Below, in pieces: positions 1-8,581 of a DNA stretch of 64,000 nt. Location: NCBI GenBank assembly GCA_958295895.1, contig CATQHI010000003.1, positions 434,001 through 498,000 on the forward strand, given 5' to 3'. Below the pieces are notes generated by a model, which saw only the letters and a program-made list of their open reading frames with translations, was not told the origin of the DNA and did not search any database. Position 1 is the stretch's first letter; every line of letters starts with the position of its first letter. The stretch is from Saprospiraceae bacterium. GTDB taxonomy: Bacteria; Bacteroidota; Bacteroidia; Chitinophagales; Saprospiraceae. Both the position numbers and the translations under genes were made by a program.

Positions 1-2
1 AG

Positions 3-899
3 GAGTACACCATCATTTCCATGCCGCCCAGCAGCAGCGGCGGCGTAGCCCTGGCCCAGATGACCGAGATGCTGGAAGGCTACCCCCTGGCCGACTACGG
101 CTTCCAGAGTCCCCGGGCTACCCAGCTCATGGTCGAGGCCATGCGCCGTGCCTACGCCGATCGGGCCGAGTACCTGGGCGATAGCGACTTTTACCCCGTC
201 CCGGTCGATAGCCTCCTGAATGACGACTACCTCCGCGCCCGCATGGCTGATTTCCGCCCCGACTCTGCCGGCACCAGCACCGCCATCGTAGCTGGGCAGA
301 TGGCGATGAAAGAAACCTTCGAAACCACCCACATCAGCATCGTCGATAGCCTCGGTAACGCCGTCAGCATCACCACCACCCTCAACGGCAATTTCGGCAG
401 CAAGGTGATGGTCGACGGCGCGGGCTTCTTTCTCAACAACGAGATGGACGACTTCAGCGCCAAGCCCGGCGTACCCAACATGTTCGGGCTTGTGGGTAAG
501 GAAGCCAACGCCATTCAGCCGGGTAAGCGGATGCTTTCTAGTATGACGCCCACCATCATCGAGCGTGACGGCCGGCTTTTTATGGTGCTCGGAGCTCCGG
601 GGGGCTCGACCATCATCACCGCCGTCCTACAGACCTTCCTCAACGTCGCCGAGTTCGGCATGACCCTGCCGGAGGCCGTAGCCGCCCCCCGCTTTCACCA
701 CCAGTGGCTACCGGACCAAATCCTGTACGAAAGCGGTGCCCTTGGCGGGGGTACGCTAGACAGTCTTGCCGCGCTGGGTTACCAGTTTCGTGAGGTAGAA
801 GCCATGGCGGTGGTCAAAGCCATTCGGGTACTGGAAGACGGTAGCCTACAGGCGGCGGCCGATGGGCGAAACCCGGATGATGACGTGGCGGGGTATTAA
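3..899 (+). CDS. ggt: Gamma-glutamyltransferase, C-terminal part (5' end outside window)
   Basis: Glutathione hydrolase / gamma-glutamyl transpeptidase, an exported or periplasmic Ntn-hydrolase that autocleaves into two subunits. The reading frame is open from base 3, so the N-terminal part lies upstream of the window. Visible hallmarks are the PPSSSGG segment near base 21, the TTHISIVD segment whose first Thr (codon at 324) is the expected autoprocessing nucleophile, and the later SSMTPTI and GAPGGS glycine-rich stretches of the small subunit. The protein ends normally with TAA. Its last 86 bp overlap the 3' end of the convergent M56 gene. Family assignment is firm; the substrate is not deducible. 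Confidence 0.95.
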   Translation, partial: EYTIISMPPSSSGGVALAQMTEMLEGYPLADYGFQSPRATQLMVEAMRRAYADRAEYLGDSDFYPVPVDSLLNDDYLRARMADFRPDSAGTSTAIVAGQMAMKETFETTHISIVDSLGNAVSITTTLNGNFGSKVMVDGAGFFLNNEMDDFSAKPGVPNMFGLVGKEANAIQPGKRMLSSMTPTIIERDGRLFMVLGAPGGSTIITAVLQTFLNVAEFGMTLPEAVAAPRFHHQWLPDQILYESGALGGGTLDSLAALGYQFREVEAMAVVKAIRVLEDGSLQAAADGRNPDDDVAGY

Positions 900-2538
900 C
901 CTTTTTCAATAAGGGCGGCGGTGGCGGCGGAATGTTAGGCCGAAGTGCCCCACCTTCCTCCCGAAATTCTCGTTTAAACTGCGGGGCGGTCCAGAGATCG
1001 ACTTGGTACTTCTGCTTGCCGTAGTTGACCGCACCAGGCATCAACTTCGACAGCTGATAGTGCACAAATGTGCCGGCCGGATAGCTAGCTACTTGGTCGG
1101 CAGGCATTGCTCGACCGTTCACCCACATACCGTATGCTGTCGATCCGGTCCACTCCATCAATTGTGCGTCGGAGGGAGCCCGGGGCTCTACCTGCGTAAG
1201 ATCGATTGGTGGCGGTGCGACGGTATCGACTATTCCCAGCGGCGAGGTTACCGGAGGCGGCGGAAGGGCAGGGCCCTCATCTCTCCGTAGTTCACGCCAG
1301 GCCTGCGCCTCGGTATAAATATCTACACGGGTCACTTCTCCAGGCTCGGGACTGACGTAGTAATGAGCAAATTCTCTGCCATTGTACCCGGAGAGTTGGT
1401 CAGCATTCATTCTTTGTCGGTTGACGTAGACTTGGTACTTAGGAGATTGCCACTCCGTCATACTAGTCTCCGGTGGTACGCAAAGGGTGAATGAATAACC
1501 GCCCTCACCGTCGCCGGTCAAACTGAATGCATCCTTTATATCCGGTGCGCTCAGGGAAGTCGCGTAGTATGGCGGTTGCTTCGATGTGCGCGGCACGGTA
1601 GTATCTTCTACCTGGTCAGTATTTACAACGGAATCGGTTTGGCCTGTGTGCTGCGCGTACACTTTACCCCCCATAGCTAAGATGGTTAGGGCTACGCCGC
1701 AGATGAGTAGTAGACAGCGGGCCAGGACACGGCGCAGTGGTGGAGCTTGAGTGGACATCATGATAAACCTCTTTTTAGTCAGGTGGAAGGAAGAGCCGCT
1801 TACCAGGGTATAGTCCTCCGACTGTAGCTGCAGCTGGTGAAAAAGCTCCCGTTGGTAAGCGTACGGATCAAATCCGGCGCGCATGACGCTGCGGTCGGCT
1901 AGTAATTCGTGGTTGTTCTTGATCGCCCGCTCGTACAGCCAGATTAGAGGATTAAACCACCACGCAATTTTTAGTACCGCAATTAGCAAGCGATCAATGG
2001 AGTGTAACTGCCGGACGTGAGTGAATTCGTGGACAAGCACAGCACGACTGGGCTGAATGTTTTCCGCACAAAACACCCAGCGCAGAAAGGAATGGCTCGG
2101 AACTGCGTAAGGCAATACGACCAACTGGATTCCATCCACCCAGTGTTGGGTGCCAGCCTGTATCTGCATCCGGAAGGTCCGAAAAAAGGAAATCAGACGA
2201 ATTATCCCATAGCATACGCCCACCAGGTAGACTACCCTGAGTAACGCGACCGTTAGCGCGATTGCACTCCAGGCAGCGCCACCGGAGGATGTATCAGTAG
2301 GTTCCCTACCATCTACCCGATAAGTAGTGGACTGACTCATGACGTTGGGTAATGATGCATCTTCAATAAAGACGGTAACGACTGGGATCACGGGCACCAG
2401 AAAACTCAAAGCCAGGGCAATGAGCAAGTAGGCTCGCTTGAAGTGCCCGAGGGCAAGGCGATCAAAAAGCAAATAGTAAAAGGCGAGCATCAGCCCCTGC
2501 ACGGCGGCTACCTTTAGTAGATACAGCGACCAGCTCAT
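814..2538 (-). CDS. M56 family (BlaR1-like) membrane metallopeptidase
   Basis: Membrane zinc peptidase of the BlaR1/MecR1 type, expected to sense an envelope signal and inactivate the adjacent BlaI-type repressor. The N-terminus has several hydrophobic helices (residues about 5-25, 35-57, 90-115). The zinc motif HEFTH is at residues 170-174, and a further helix lies near residue 280. There is no penicillin-binding domain. The periplasmic C-terminus instead carries two tandem copies of a roughly 75-residue module, each beginning with an MTEWQSPKYQVYVN-like or LMEWTGSTAYGMWVN-like segment and ending in a proline-rich linker. Its start overlaps the blaI stop by ATGA, so the two are translationally coupled. 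Its last 86 bp overlap ggt. Confidence 0.88.
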   Translation of the reverse strand: MSWSLYLLKVAAVQGLMLAFYYLLFDRLALGHFKRAYLLIALALSFLVPVIPVVTVFIEDASLPNVMSQSTTYRVDGREPTDTSSGGAAWSAIALTVALLRVVYLVGVCYGIIRLISFFRTFRMQIQAGTQHWVDGIQLVVLPYAVPSHSFLRWVFCAENIQPSRAVLVHEFTHVRQLHSIDRLLIAVLKIAWWFNPLIWLYERAIKNNHELLADRSVMRAGFDPYAYQRELFHQLQLQSEDYTLVSGSSFHLTKKRFIMMSTQAPPLRRVLARCLLLICGVALTILAMGGKVYAQHTGQTDSVVNTDQVEDTTVPRTSKQPPYYATSLSAPDIKDAFSLTGDGEGGYSFTLCVPPETSMTEWQSPKYQVYVNRQRMNADQLSGYNGREFAHYYVSPEPGEVTRVDIYTEAQAWRELRRDEGPALPPPPVTSPLGIVDTVAPPPIDLTQVEPRAPSDAQLMEWTGSTAYGMWVNGRAMPADQVASYPAGTFVHYQLSKLMPGAVNYGKQKYQVDLWTAPQFKREFREEGGALRPNIPPPPPPLLKKVNTPPRHHPGFAHRPPPVGYRLPVPEWL

Positions 2539-2903
2539 TGCTCCTCGAGTTTCTCATCGATCAACCGCTGCAGTTCCCGTAGCTGCTCCCGACTCAGCTT
2601 AGCTTCCCCCGTAAGGAGGGATGCAAGCTCTGTAGGCGAAGCACTAAAAAAGTCCCTCACCATCCCCCGCAGCTGCCGCCCAAAGTAGACCTGCTTACTC
2701 ACCAGCGGATAGTACTCCCGGCTATTCCCGTACGTCCGGTACCCTACCAGCTTCTTATCGATCATCCGTCGTAGCAGCGTGGCCACCGTAGTTTTGGCCG
2801 GCTTCGGCTCGGGTAACACCTCCAGCAAGTCGCGCATGAAGCAGCGCTTCAGCACCCAGAGGTGCTTCATCAATTGTTCTTCGGCGGACGATAAGGCTTC
2901 CAT
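2535..2903 (-). CDS. BlaI/MecI/CopY family transcriptional repressor
   Basis: A 122-residue winged-helix repressor of the penicillinase-repressor family. The N-terminal half has the recognition region (LLRRMIDKKLVGYRTYGNSREYYPLV) and the C-terminal half the helical dimerisation/cleavage region. It is first in an operon with the M56 peptidase (ATGA overlap). Two CTACnnnnGTAG operator-like palindromes lie immediately upstream, so autorepression relieved by the M56 partner is the expected circuit. The inducing signal is unknown. Confidence 0.92.
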   Translation of the reverse strand: MEALSSAEEQLMKHLWVLKRCFMRDLLEVLPEPKPAKTTVATLLRRMIDKKLVGYRTYGNSREYYPLVSKQVYFGRQLRGMVRDFFSASPTELASLLTGEAKLSREQLRELQRLIDEKLEEQ

Positions 2904-2958
2904 CTACTTTTGTAGTTGTTGTTCTACAAATGTAGACTATTCGCGGCATAGTTGCAAG
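2904..2958 (-). promoter_or_regulatory. blaI-M56 promoter with two BlaI-type operators
   Basis: Two 12-bp palindromes of the form CTACnnnnGTAG lie at 2904-2915 and 2924-2935, starting exactly 20 bp apart (two helical turns). They resemble the TACA/TGTA dyads bound by BlaI/MecI repressors. A perfect Bacteroidota -7 box TACATTTG (2934-2927, minus strand) lies inside the distal operator, with CTTG as a -33 candidate at 2958-2955 and a 20-nt spacer. Repressor binding would cover the -7 box and the transcript start. Confidence 0.8.
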
Positions 2959-3009
2959 CCCAATAATCAAACCGCAACAATTTATTGTTCGGCATACGCC
3001 GCCCGGACC

Positions 3010-4218
3010 CTACGCAAGCGCCCCCAGCGCCTCCCCAATCCGCTCTACCGCCGTGCGTAGTTGCTCCTCACTAGCGGCGTAGCTGATCCGCAGACAGTTC
3101 GGGGCACCGAAGGCATCGCCGGTCACGGTGGCCACGTGGGCATTCAGTAGCAGATACTCGGCCAGATCGTCGGCGTTGGTGATGGTGTATTCTCCGCTCG
3201 ACTTACCAAAAAAAGCACTTACATCCGGAAAGATGTAGAAGGCGCCCTGCGGTCGGTTCACCTTAAGCCCCTCGATGCGCTCCAGCCCCTCGATGATGAG
3301 CTCGCGGCGGCGTCCGAAGGCCTCCTTCATCGCGTAGGTTGGGCCCAGGTCGCTGTTCAGGGCCGCTGCACCTGCGTACTGCGCGATACTGTTGGCTCCG
3401 CTGGTGCTCTGTCCCTGTAGTTTACTGCAGGCGTCGGCCACGTCCTGCGGGGCCCCCAGGTAACCGAGCCGCCAGCCGGTCATGGCGAAGCCCTTCGAAA
3501 AGCCGTTCACGGTGATGGTGCGGTCCTTCACCTCGGGGAAGGTACCGATACTGGCGTGCGCTCCGGTGAAGTTTATGTGCTCGTAGATTTCGTCGGACAC
3601 CACATAGACATCGGGGTAGTCGGCGAGCATTCGAGAGATCGCGGCGAGCTCATCGGCCGTGTACACCGAGCCGGTCGGATTGCAGGGCGAGGAAAAAAGG
3701 ATGAACTTGGTCCGCTCCGTGATCGCAGCGGCGATTGCCTCCGGCTTTACTTTAAAGTCATCCTCAATCCCAGTCCCAACGATAACCGACTTCCCACCGG
3801 CCACCTCCACCATAGCGGAGTAGCTGACCCAGAAGGGGGCCAGGATCACCACTTCGTCCCCCTCGTTGAGTAGGGCATAGCAAACGTTGGCGATACTTTG
3901 CTTGGCACCGGTACTAACCACGATCTGGGAGGGCGCATAGTCCAGCCCATTCTCCCGTTTGAACTTATCGGAAATGGCTTTTTTCAGCTCCGGGGTGCCG
4001 GGCACCGGGGTGTACTTCGTCAGTCCCAGGTCGAGCGCTTCCTTTGCGGCCTCCTTGATGTGCTCCGGGGTGTCGAAGTCGGGCTCGCCCAGACTCAGAC
4101 TGATCACATCGAAGCCCTTTGCCTTCACCTCGCGGCCGAGCTGAGCCATGCGTAGGGTGGCGGATTCTTCCATCTGTTGGACGCGGTCGGAGAGCAGGGA
4201 GGTCGTGGTAGTCGTCAT
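3010..4218 (-). CDS. Pyridoxal-phosphate aminotransferase, aspartate aminotransferase type
   Basis: Class I/II fold-type I aminotransferase of the bacterial I-gamma aspartate aminotransferase group, 402 residues from the chosen ATG at 4218. Visible motifs are SLGEPDFDTPEHI near the N-terminus, SSPCNPTGSVY, VSDEIYEH, and NGFSKGFAMTGWRLGY, which contains the Schiff-base Lys. The frame stays open 67 codons further upstream, but that extension lacks family similarity and covers the intergenic repeat, so the MTTTTTS start is preferred. It is a single gene, divergent from the MFS carrier. Confidence 0.93.
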   Translation of the reverse strand: MTTTTTSLLSDRVQQMEESATLRMAQLGREVKAKGFDVISLSLGEPDFDTPEHIKEAAKEALDLGLTKYTPVPGTPELKKAISDKFKRENGLDYAPSQIVVSTGAKQSIANVCYALLNEGDEVVILAPFWVSYSAMVEVAGGKSVIVGTGIEDDFKVKPEAIAAAITERTKFILFSSPCNPTGSVYTADELAAISRMLADYPDVYVVSDEIYEHINFTGAHASIGTFPEVKDRTITVNGFSKGFAMTGWRLGYLGAPQDVADACSKLQGQSTSGANSIAQYAGAAALNSDLGPTYAMKEAFGRRRELIIEGLERIEGLKVNRPQGAFYIFPDVSAFFGKSSGEYTITNADDLAEYLLLNAHVATVTGDAFGAPNCLRISYAASEEQLRTAVERIGEALGALA

Positions 4219-4229
4219 GCGGGGAATGA

Positions 4230-4296
4230 TTTGCACCGGCGAAGATACGTACAGCATTCCCGCGCGGGGCAGGTGGGCGGGGCCGCAGGTGCAAAC
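4230..4296. repeat. Inverted copy pair of a dispersed G+C-rich repeat
   Basis: TTTGCACCGGCG (4230-4241) and CGCAGGTGCAAA (4284-4295) form an inverted pair (11 of 12 complementary). The right arm is part of a 22-bp unit (4275-4296, reading GGGCGGGGCC then GCAGGTGCAAAC) that recurs identically at 61096-61117. It lies in the leader region between the divergent aminotransferase and MFS genes. Confidence 0.6.
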
Positions 4297-4323
4297 AATT
4301 TCGTGAAGTGGAACGGCTCTGGG

Positions 4324-4331
4324 TATCTTAC
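4324..4331 (+). promoter_or_regulatory. -7 box of the MFS gene
   Basis: TATCTTAC, a variant of TAnnTTTG, ends 5 nt before the ATG at 4337. TTTCG lies 20 nt upstream as a -33 candidate. The geometry implies a leaderless or nearly leaderless mRNA. Confidence 0.5.
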
Positions 4332-4336
4332 CCACC

Positions 4337-5704
4337 ATGTCGCAGGTATCGATCGGTTCGTACAAGCCCAGGCTCAGTTTCTGGCAGATTTGGAATATGA
4401 GCTTTGGCTTTCTCGGCATTCAGTTCGGCTTCGCCCTGCAGAACGCCAACGTCAGTCGCATCTTCGAAACCCTCGGTGCTTCACAGGACGAACTGCCCAT
4501 CCTGTGGCTGGCCGCCCCCGTGACCGGGCTGCTCGTACAGCCCATCATCGGCTACTACAGCGACCGTACCTGGAGCGAGCGGTGGGGGCGTCGGCGACCG
4601 TTCTTTGCCGCAGGGGCCCTACTGGCTACCCTAGCCCTCTTCCTGATGCCCAACTCCACCGCCCTGTGGATGGCCGTGCTCATGCTCTGGCTGCTAGATG
4701 CCTCCATCAACATCAGCATGGAACCCTTTCGGGCCTTCGTCGGCGACATGTTACCGAATGAGCAGCGCACCAGTGGCTTTGCGATGCAGAGTTTCTTCAT
4801 CGGTACGGGGGCGGTCATTGCCTCGGCCCTTCCCTGGATGTTCACCAATTGGCTCGGCGTCACGAATACGGCACCAGAGGGTGCTATCCCGGACGCAGTG
4901 CGTTGGTCGTTCTACCTCGGGGGCTGTGCTTATTTTCTAGCTGTGATGTGGACGGTGTTCAACACCAAAGAATATCCTCCGGATGATCTCAACAAGCTGC
5001 GTGCCGAAAACGCCGCCGTCGGTATTTACGATGGAATTAAGGAGTCGTTTATGGGCATCTTCAAAATGCCGAAGACGATGGTACAGCTTTCGGCGGTACA
5101 GTTCTTCTCCTGGTTCGCCCTCTTCTCGATGTGGATCTACATGACCTCGGCGGTGACCAGCTACGTCTACGGCACTACCGACACGAACTCTGCCCTGTAC
5201 AACGAGGGAGCTGACTGGGTAGGCGTTTGCTTTGCGGTCTACAACGGCGTGGCTGCTCTGGTGGCCTTCCTGCTGCCCGTGGTAGCCAAACGACTGAGCC
5301 GCCGGGTGACTCACCTGCTGGCCCTGTACTGCGGGGGCCTGGGACTGCTCTCCGTGCTATTTATCAGCGACCCTACGCTGCTGCTCGTGTCGATGATTGG
5401 GGTAGGCATTGCCTGGGCCAGTATTCTATCCATGCCCTACGCCATCATCTCCAGCATCCTGCCGGCCGAGAAAATGGGCTACTATATGGGGGTATTCAAC
5501 TTCTTCATCGTCATTCCGCAGATCGTGGCGGCGGGTATCCTGGGGTTCATCCTGCGCACCTTTTTTGGCAATGTGTCAATCTATGCGCTGGTTATCGGGG
5601 CGGTGTCTTTCTTGGTGGCCGGGTTGCTCTGCCTGATTGTGGATGATAATGATGTGGTGGTGGACGTTGCGGTGCCTAAGAATGCTATTGAGCCTATTAC
5701 TTGA
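4337..5704 (+). CDS. MFS transporter, sugar:cation symporter (SLC45/GPH-like)
   Basis: A 455-residue twelve-helix carrier. The N-terminal FWQIWNMSFGFLGIQFGFALQ stretch and the cytoplasmic loop YYSDRTWSERWGRRRPFF are typical of the sucrose/maltose-type MFS subgroup found in Bacteroidota. A second loop, AKRLSRR, separates the two halves. Substrate is probably a di- or oligosaccharide by family, but no saccharide gene adjoins it. The start is set by the -7 box 5 nt upstream. It is convergent with the TRAP operon. Confidence 0.85.
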   Translation: MSQVSIGSYKPRLSFWQIWNMSFGFLGIQFGFALQNANVSRIFETLGASQDELPILWLAAPVTGLLVQPIIGYYSDRTWSERWGRRRPFFAAGALLATLALFLMPNSTALWMAVLMLWLLDASINISMEPFRAFVGDMLPNEQRTSGFAMQSFFIGTGAVIASALPWMFTNWLGVTNTAPEGAIPDAVRWSFYLGGCAYFLAVMWTVFNTKEYPPDDLNKLRAENAAVGIYDGIKESFMGIFKMPKTMVQLSAVQFFSWFALFSMWIYMTSAVTSYVYGTTDTNSALYNEGADWVGVCFAVYNGVAALVAFLLPVVAKRLSRRVTHLLALYCGGLGLLSVLFISDPTLLLVSMIGVGIAWASILSMPYAIISSILPAEKMGYYMGVFNFFIVIPQIVAAGILGFILRTFFGNVSIYALVIGAVSFLVAGLLCLIVDDNDVVVDVAVPKNAIEPIT

Positions 5705-5728
5705 GCCGTAGCTTTTGACTTTGCTTTT

Positions 5729-5756
5729 CTCGCAAAGGCCTGGCAGCCCTTGCGAG
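5729..5756. terminator. Hairpin between convergent genes, no U-tract
   Basis: Arms CTCGCAAAGG (5729-5738) and CCCTTGCGAG (5747-5756) pair at 9 of 10 positions around an 8-nt loop, between the stops of the MFS gene and dctM. Neither strand has a T-run after the stem, so its role as a terminator is inferred from position only. Confidence 0.4.
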
Positions 5757-5779
5757 GTAGGGCGCCCCTTCCAGGGACG

Positions 5780-7078
5780 CTACCCCCCCACCCCCAACCA
5801 GTGCGGCACAAACACCACCACCGCCAGCAGTACCACCTGAATGATGAGGAATGGCACGATGCCCCGGTACAGGTGCCCCGTGGTCACTTCCGGCGGAGCC
5901 ACCCCCTTGAGGTAGAACAGCGCAAAGCCAAAGGGAGGGGAAAGAAAGCTGGTCTGTAGGTTGATGCCTAGAAGAATACCCAACCAGATCAGATCCGTCC
6001 CGTAAGCCACAAAAACCGGCGTCACTACCGGCACGATGATGAAGACGATCTCGATGAAGTCGATGAAGAAGCCGGCTACGAACACGACCAGCATCACCAG
6101 GGCCAGAAACTGATACTCCGGCAGGTCGCTGCGTTCGATCAGGCGGACCAGAAAGCGGTCGCCCCCGAGCTCCCGGAATACGAGCGAGAAGGTCGTAGCC
6201 CCTAGCAGAATCATGAAGACCATACTGGTCAGGTGGGTCGTATCGCGGCACACGTCCTTCGTGACGGACCACGTCAGGCGACCCTGGAGCGCCGTCAGAA
6301 GGATTGCACCGGCGGCCCCGACCCCCGCCGCTTCCGTGGGAGATGCAATGCCGGCAAGAATACTGCCCAGGACCACCACAATCAGCAGCAGGGGTAGAAA
6401 GAGGCTCCGAACCACGCTGAGCAGCATGACCCGATTCCATACGCGCTGCCGGTCCGGGGTAGGAAATTGCCGCGGACGAAGCACCCCCAGTACCAGGATG
6501 TAGACGATATATGCACCCACCAGCAACAGACTCGGATACAGCGCCGCCCGAAACAGCGCCCCCACACTGACCTGCAGTACACTGCCCAGCAGCACCAGGA
6601 CCACCGAAGGCGGAATGATCTGCCCCAACGTCCCCGAGGCAGCAATGACGCCCGTAGCCAGCGGAGCCGGATACCCCTGCCGCAGCATCGGCGGCAGGCT
6701 GATCAGCCCCATCGTAATGACGGTAGCCCCGACGATACCCGTAGAGGCAGCCAGGAGGGCCCCGACTACAACGACGGATACAGCCATGCCGCCACGCACC
6801 GATCCGAATAGGCTCGCCATACTGGAGAGCATGCGCTCCGCTAGTCCACTCTTTTCTAGCATGATACCCATGAAGACGAAGAGCGGGACGGCCAGCAGCA
6901 CGGCGTTGTCCATCACGCCCATCACCCGGTTAGGAAGCAGAGAAAGCACGTTGAAGTCCAGGAAACAGAGCGCGTAGAGCAGGCTAAGCCCTCCGAGCGT
7001 AAAGGCTACCGGATAGCCGTAGAGCACCAGCAGGAAAATGCTGATGAACAGAATAAGCGCGATGACTGCCAGACTCAC
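5780..7078 (-). CDS. dctM: TRAP transporter large permease subunit (DctM)
   Basis: A 432-residue, strongly hydrophobic large membrane subunit of a tripartite ATP-independent periplasmic transporter, which drives Na+-coupled uptake of a solute delivered by a DctP binding protein. Typical features are the N-terminal GYPVAFTLG segment, LFVFMGIMLEKSGLAERML, and repeated GxxxPPS/GIxSPTEAAGVGA motifs (PPSVVLVLLGS, ASPTEAAGVG). It overlaps dctQ by ATGA and is last in the operon. No dctP is present in the window, so the substrate is unassigned. Confidence 0.93.
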   Translation of the reverse strand: MSLAVIALILFISIFLLVLYGYPVAFTLGGLSLLYALCFLDFNVLSLLPNRVMGVMDNAVLLAVPLFVFMGIMLEKSGLAERMLSSMASLFGSVRGGMAVSVVVVGALLAASTGIVGATVITMGLISLPPMLRQGYPAPLATGVIAASGTLGQIIPPSVVLVLLGSVLQVSVGALFRAALYPSLLLVGAYIVYILVLGVLRPRQFPTPDRQRVWNRVMLLSVVRSLFLPLLLIVVVLGSILAGIASPTEAAGVGAAGAILLTALQGRLTWSVTKDVCRDTTHLTSMVFMILLGATTFSLVFRELGGDRFLVRLIERSDLPEYQFLALVMLVVFVAGFFIDFIEIVFIIVPVVTPVFVAYGTDLIWLGILLGINLQTSFLSPPFGFALFYLKGVAPPEVTTGHLYRGIVPFLIIQVVLLAVVVFVPHWLGVGG

Positions 7079-7569
7079 GCAGCAGTCGGTCTACGGTCGC
7101 GCCAGAGCAGCGCAACCCCCTGAAGGAATAGGAGTGCCGCAGCTAGAGGCACTACGGCTTTGATGGGGAAGTAATAGGGTATGCCATTCGGATTAGGGCT
7201 CCCCTCCCCCGCCGCCCAGGCCTCGGCGGCGTAACGGGCGCTGGTGACAAAGAGCACCACCGCCCAGGGCAAGAGAAAAAAAAGCGCACCAATGCGATTG
7301 ACCGTACGCTTGTCCCGCTCCCCAAAACGCTCGTAGAACAGATCGACCCGCACGTGGCGGTCCTGCTGTAGCGCATAGGGAATACCCAGCAAAAATATCA
7401 GTGAGAACAGGTGCCACTCCAACTCGATGACCCAGGCGGCGGTGAGAGCGAATAGCCAGCGTAGCAGTATGTCCACGACCACCAGTACGATCAGTACCAG
7501 GTTGAGGTAGCCGGCCCAGCGGCCTAGCCAGGTGACGACCGCTTCGATCCCGTGCACCAGCCTATTCAC
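7075..7569 (-). CDS. dctQ: TRAP transporter small permease subunit (DctQ)
   Basis: Four-helix small membrane subunit, 164 residues from the GTG at 7569. The central segment WVIELEWHLFSLIFLLGIPYALQQDRHVRVDLFYERF is the DctQ signature. An upstream ATG at 7620 would put 59 bp inside selU. The GTG at 7569 overlaps the selU stop by only 8 bp (GTGAATAG), so I prefer it. It is coupled to selU upstream and to dctM downstream (ATGA). Confidence 0.88.
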   Translation of the reverse strand: MNRLVHGIEAVVTWLGRWAGYLNLVLIVLVVVDILLRWLFALTAAWVIELEWHLFSLIFLLGIPYALQQDRHVRVDLFYERFGERDKRTVNRIGALFFLLPWAVVLFVTSARYAAEAWAAGEGSPNPNGIPYYFPIKAVVPLAAALLFLQGVALLWRDRRPTAA

Positions 7570-8578
7570 CGGCGAGTAATTGGCGAGCAATGGCAACCGG
7601 ATCGGGTGAGGCGGCCACAATACGGCGCAGCGGGGTCACTGCCTTACGCTCGGCGTAGTGCGCATAGGCCTTATCGTAGTACACCAGCGCGATCCGGCAG
7701 GCAGCAGTGTAATCTTTTTGATCTAGCGCATCAAGGGCGCCCTGGAGGTGCTGTCCGCCGAGCTTCTTGCGCAGGCGGGTAAAGGCAGCAACTAATCCTT
7801 CCTTCGGGTAGCCGGCGTAATTCTGCACCAGATTATCGACCCGCCACTCCAGGGGCTGCATTAGTTCCACGACCGCTGCGACGACGAGCCGTTCGTAAAA
7901 AGTGTCGGGCTGGCAGACCGTACCGATCATGCGGCTTTCGTCTTCCACCCACACGGGGCGGTCGGTGGGTAGCTTGCGCAGCGCGGTGAAGAGCATGTTT
8001 TCGAAGGCCTCCGAACTGGGTTGGGGGTCCTCGCCCAGTGCGCCGAAGGAGGAACCTTTGTGATTAGCTAATCCCTCAAGGTCGATTACGGAGGCCCCCA
8101 TTTTGCGGAGGGCGTGCAGTACCGGGGTCTTGCCCGAACCCGTCGGTCCACTCAGTACCCGTAGCTCATGGTGGGCCTCCCCCAGCCAGGCCCGCACGTA
8201 GGCCCGGTAGGCCTTGTAGCCACCGGAGAGTTGGGCTACCTGCATCCCGGCCTGCTCCAGCAGCCAGCCCACGCTGGCACTGCGCTGTCCGCCCCGCCAG
8301 CACTGTACCACTACCCTACCCGACGGGGCCGCCGCCCGAGCTTGCTCTACCAGCCGCCGCATCTTACCTCCAGCCAGCTCCAATCCACGCAGCAGGGCGG
8401 CATCCGGGCTAGTCTGCTTGTAAAGGGTACCTACCTCAGCCCGCTCCGCATCATCAAAGAGCGGCAGACTCACCGCACCGCCGATGTGCCCCGCGGCGTA
8501 CTCGCCCGGACTGCGTACGTCCAGCAGTACCGGCTGCTCCGGTAGGGCAAAGTACTCCGCGGGACTGAGTTTTTCCAT
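7562..8578 (-). CDS. selU: tRNA 2-selenouridine synthase (SelU/MnmH)
   Basis: A 338-residue enzyme that converts 2-thiouridine to 2-selenouridine at the wobble position of tRNAs for Lys, Glu and Gln, using selenophosphate. The N-terminal rhodanese domain carries its catalytic Cys at residue 93 (VVQCWRGGQRS). The C-terminal P-loop domain has Walker A GPTGSGKT at 144-151 and a VEDESRMIG segment. Activity needs SelD, which is not in this window. It starts 3 bp after the FG-GAP gene and runs into dctQ, so it is mid-operon. Confidence 0.95.
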   Translation of the reverse strand: MEKLSPAEYFALPEQPVLLDVRSPGEYAAGHIGGAVSLPLFDDAERAEVGTLYKQTSPDAALLRGLELAGGKMRRLVEQARAAAPSGRVVVQCWRGGQRSASVGWLLEQAGMQVAQLSGGYKAYRAYVRAWLGEAHHELRVLSGPTGSGKTPVLHALRKMGASVIDLEGLANHKGSSFGALGEDPQPSSEAFENMLFTALRKLPTDRPVWVEDESRMIGTVCQPDTFYERLVVAAVVELMQPLEWRVDNLVQNYAGYPKEGLVAAFTRLRKKLGGQHLQGALDALDQKDYTAACRIALVYYDKAYAHYAERKAVTPLRRIVAASPDPVAIARQLLAGE

Positions 8579-8581
8579 ACG

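Noticed and set aside
3010-4419. Aminotransferase start at 4419
   Set aside because: The 67-residue extension lacks family similarity, spans the inverted repeat and overlaps the MFS gene promoter and start.
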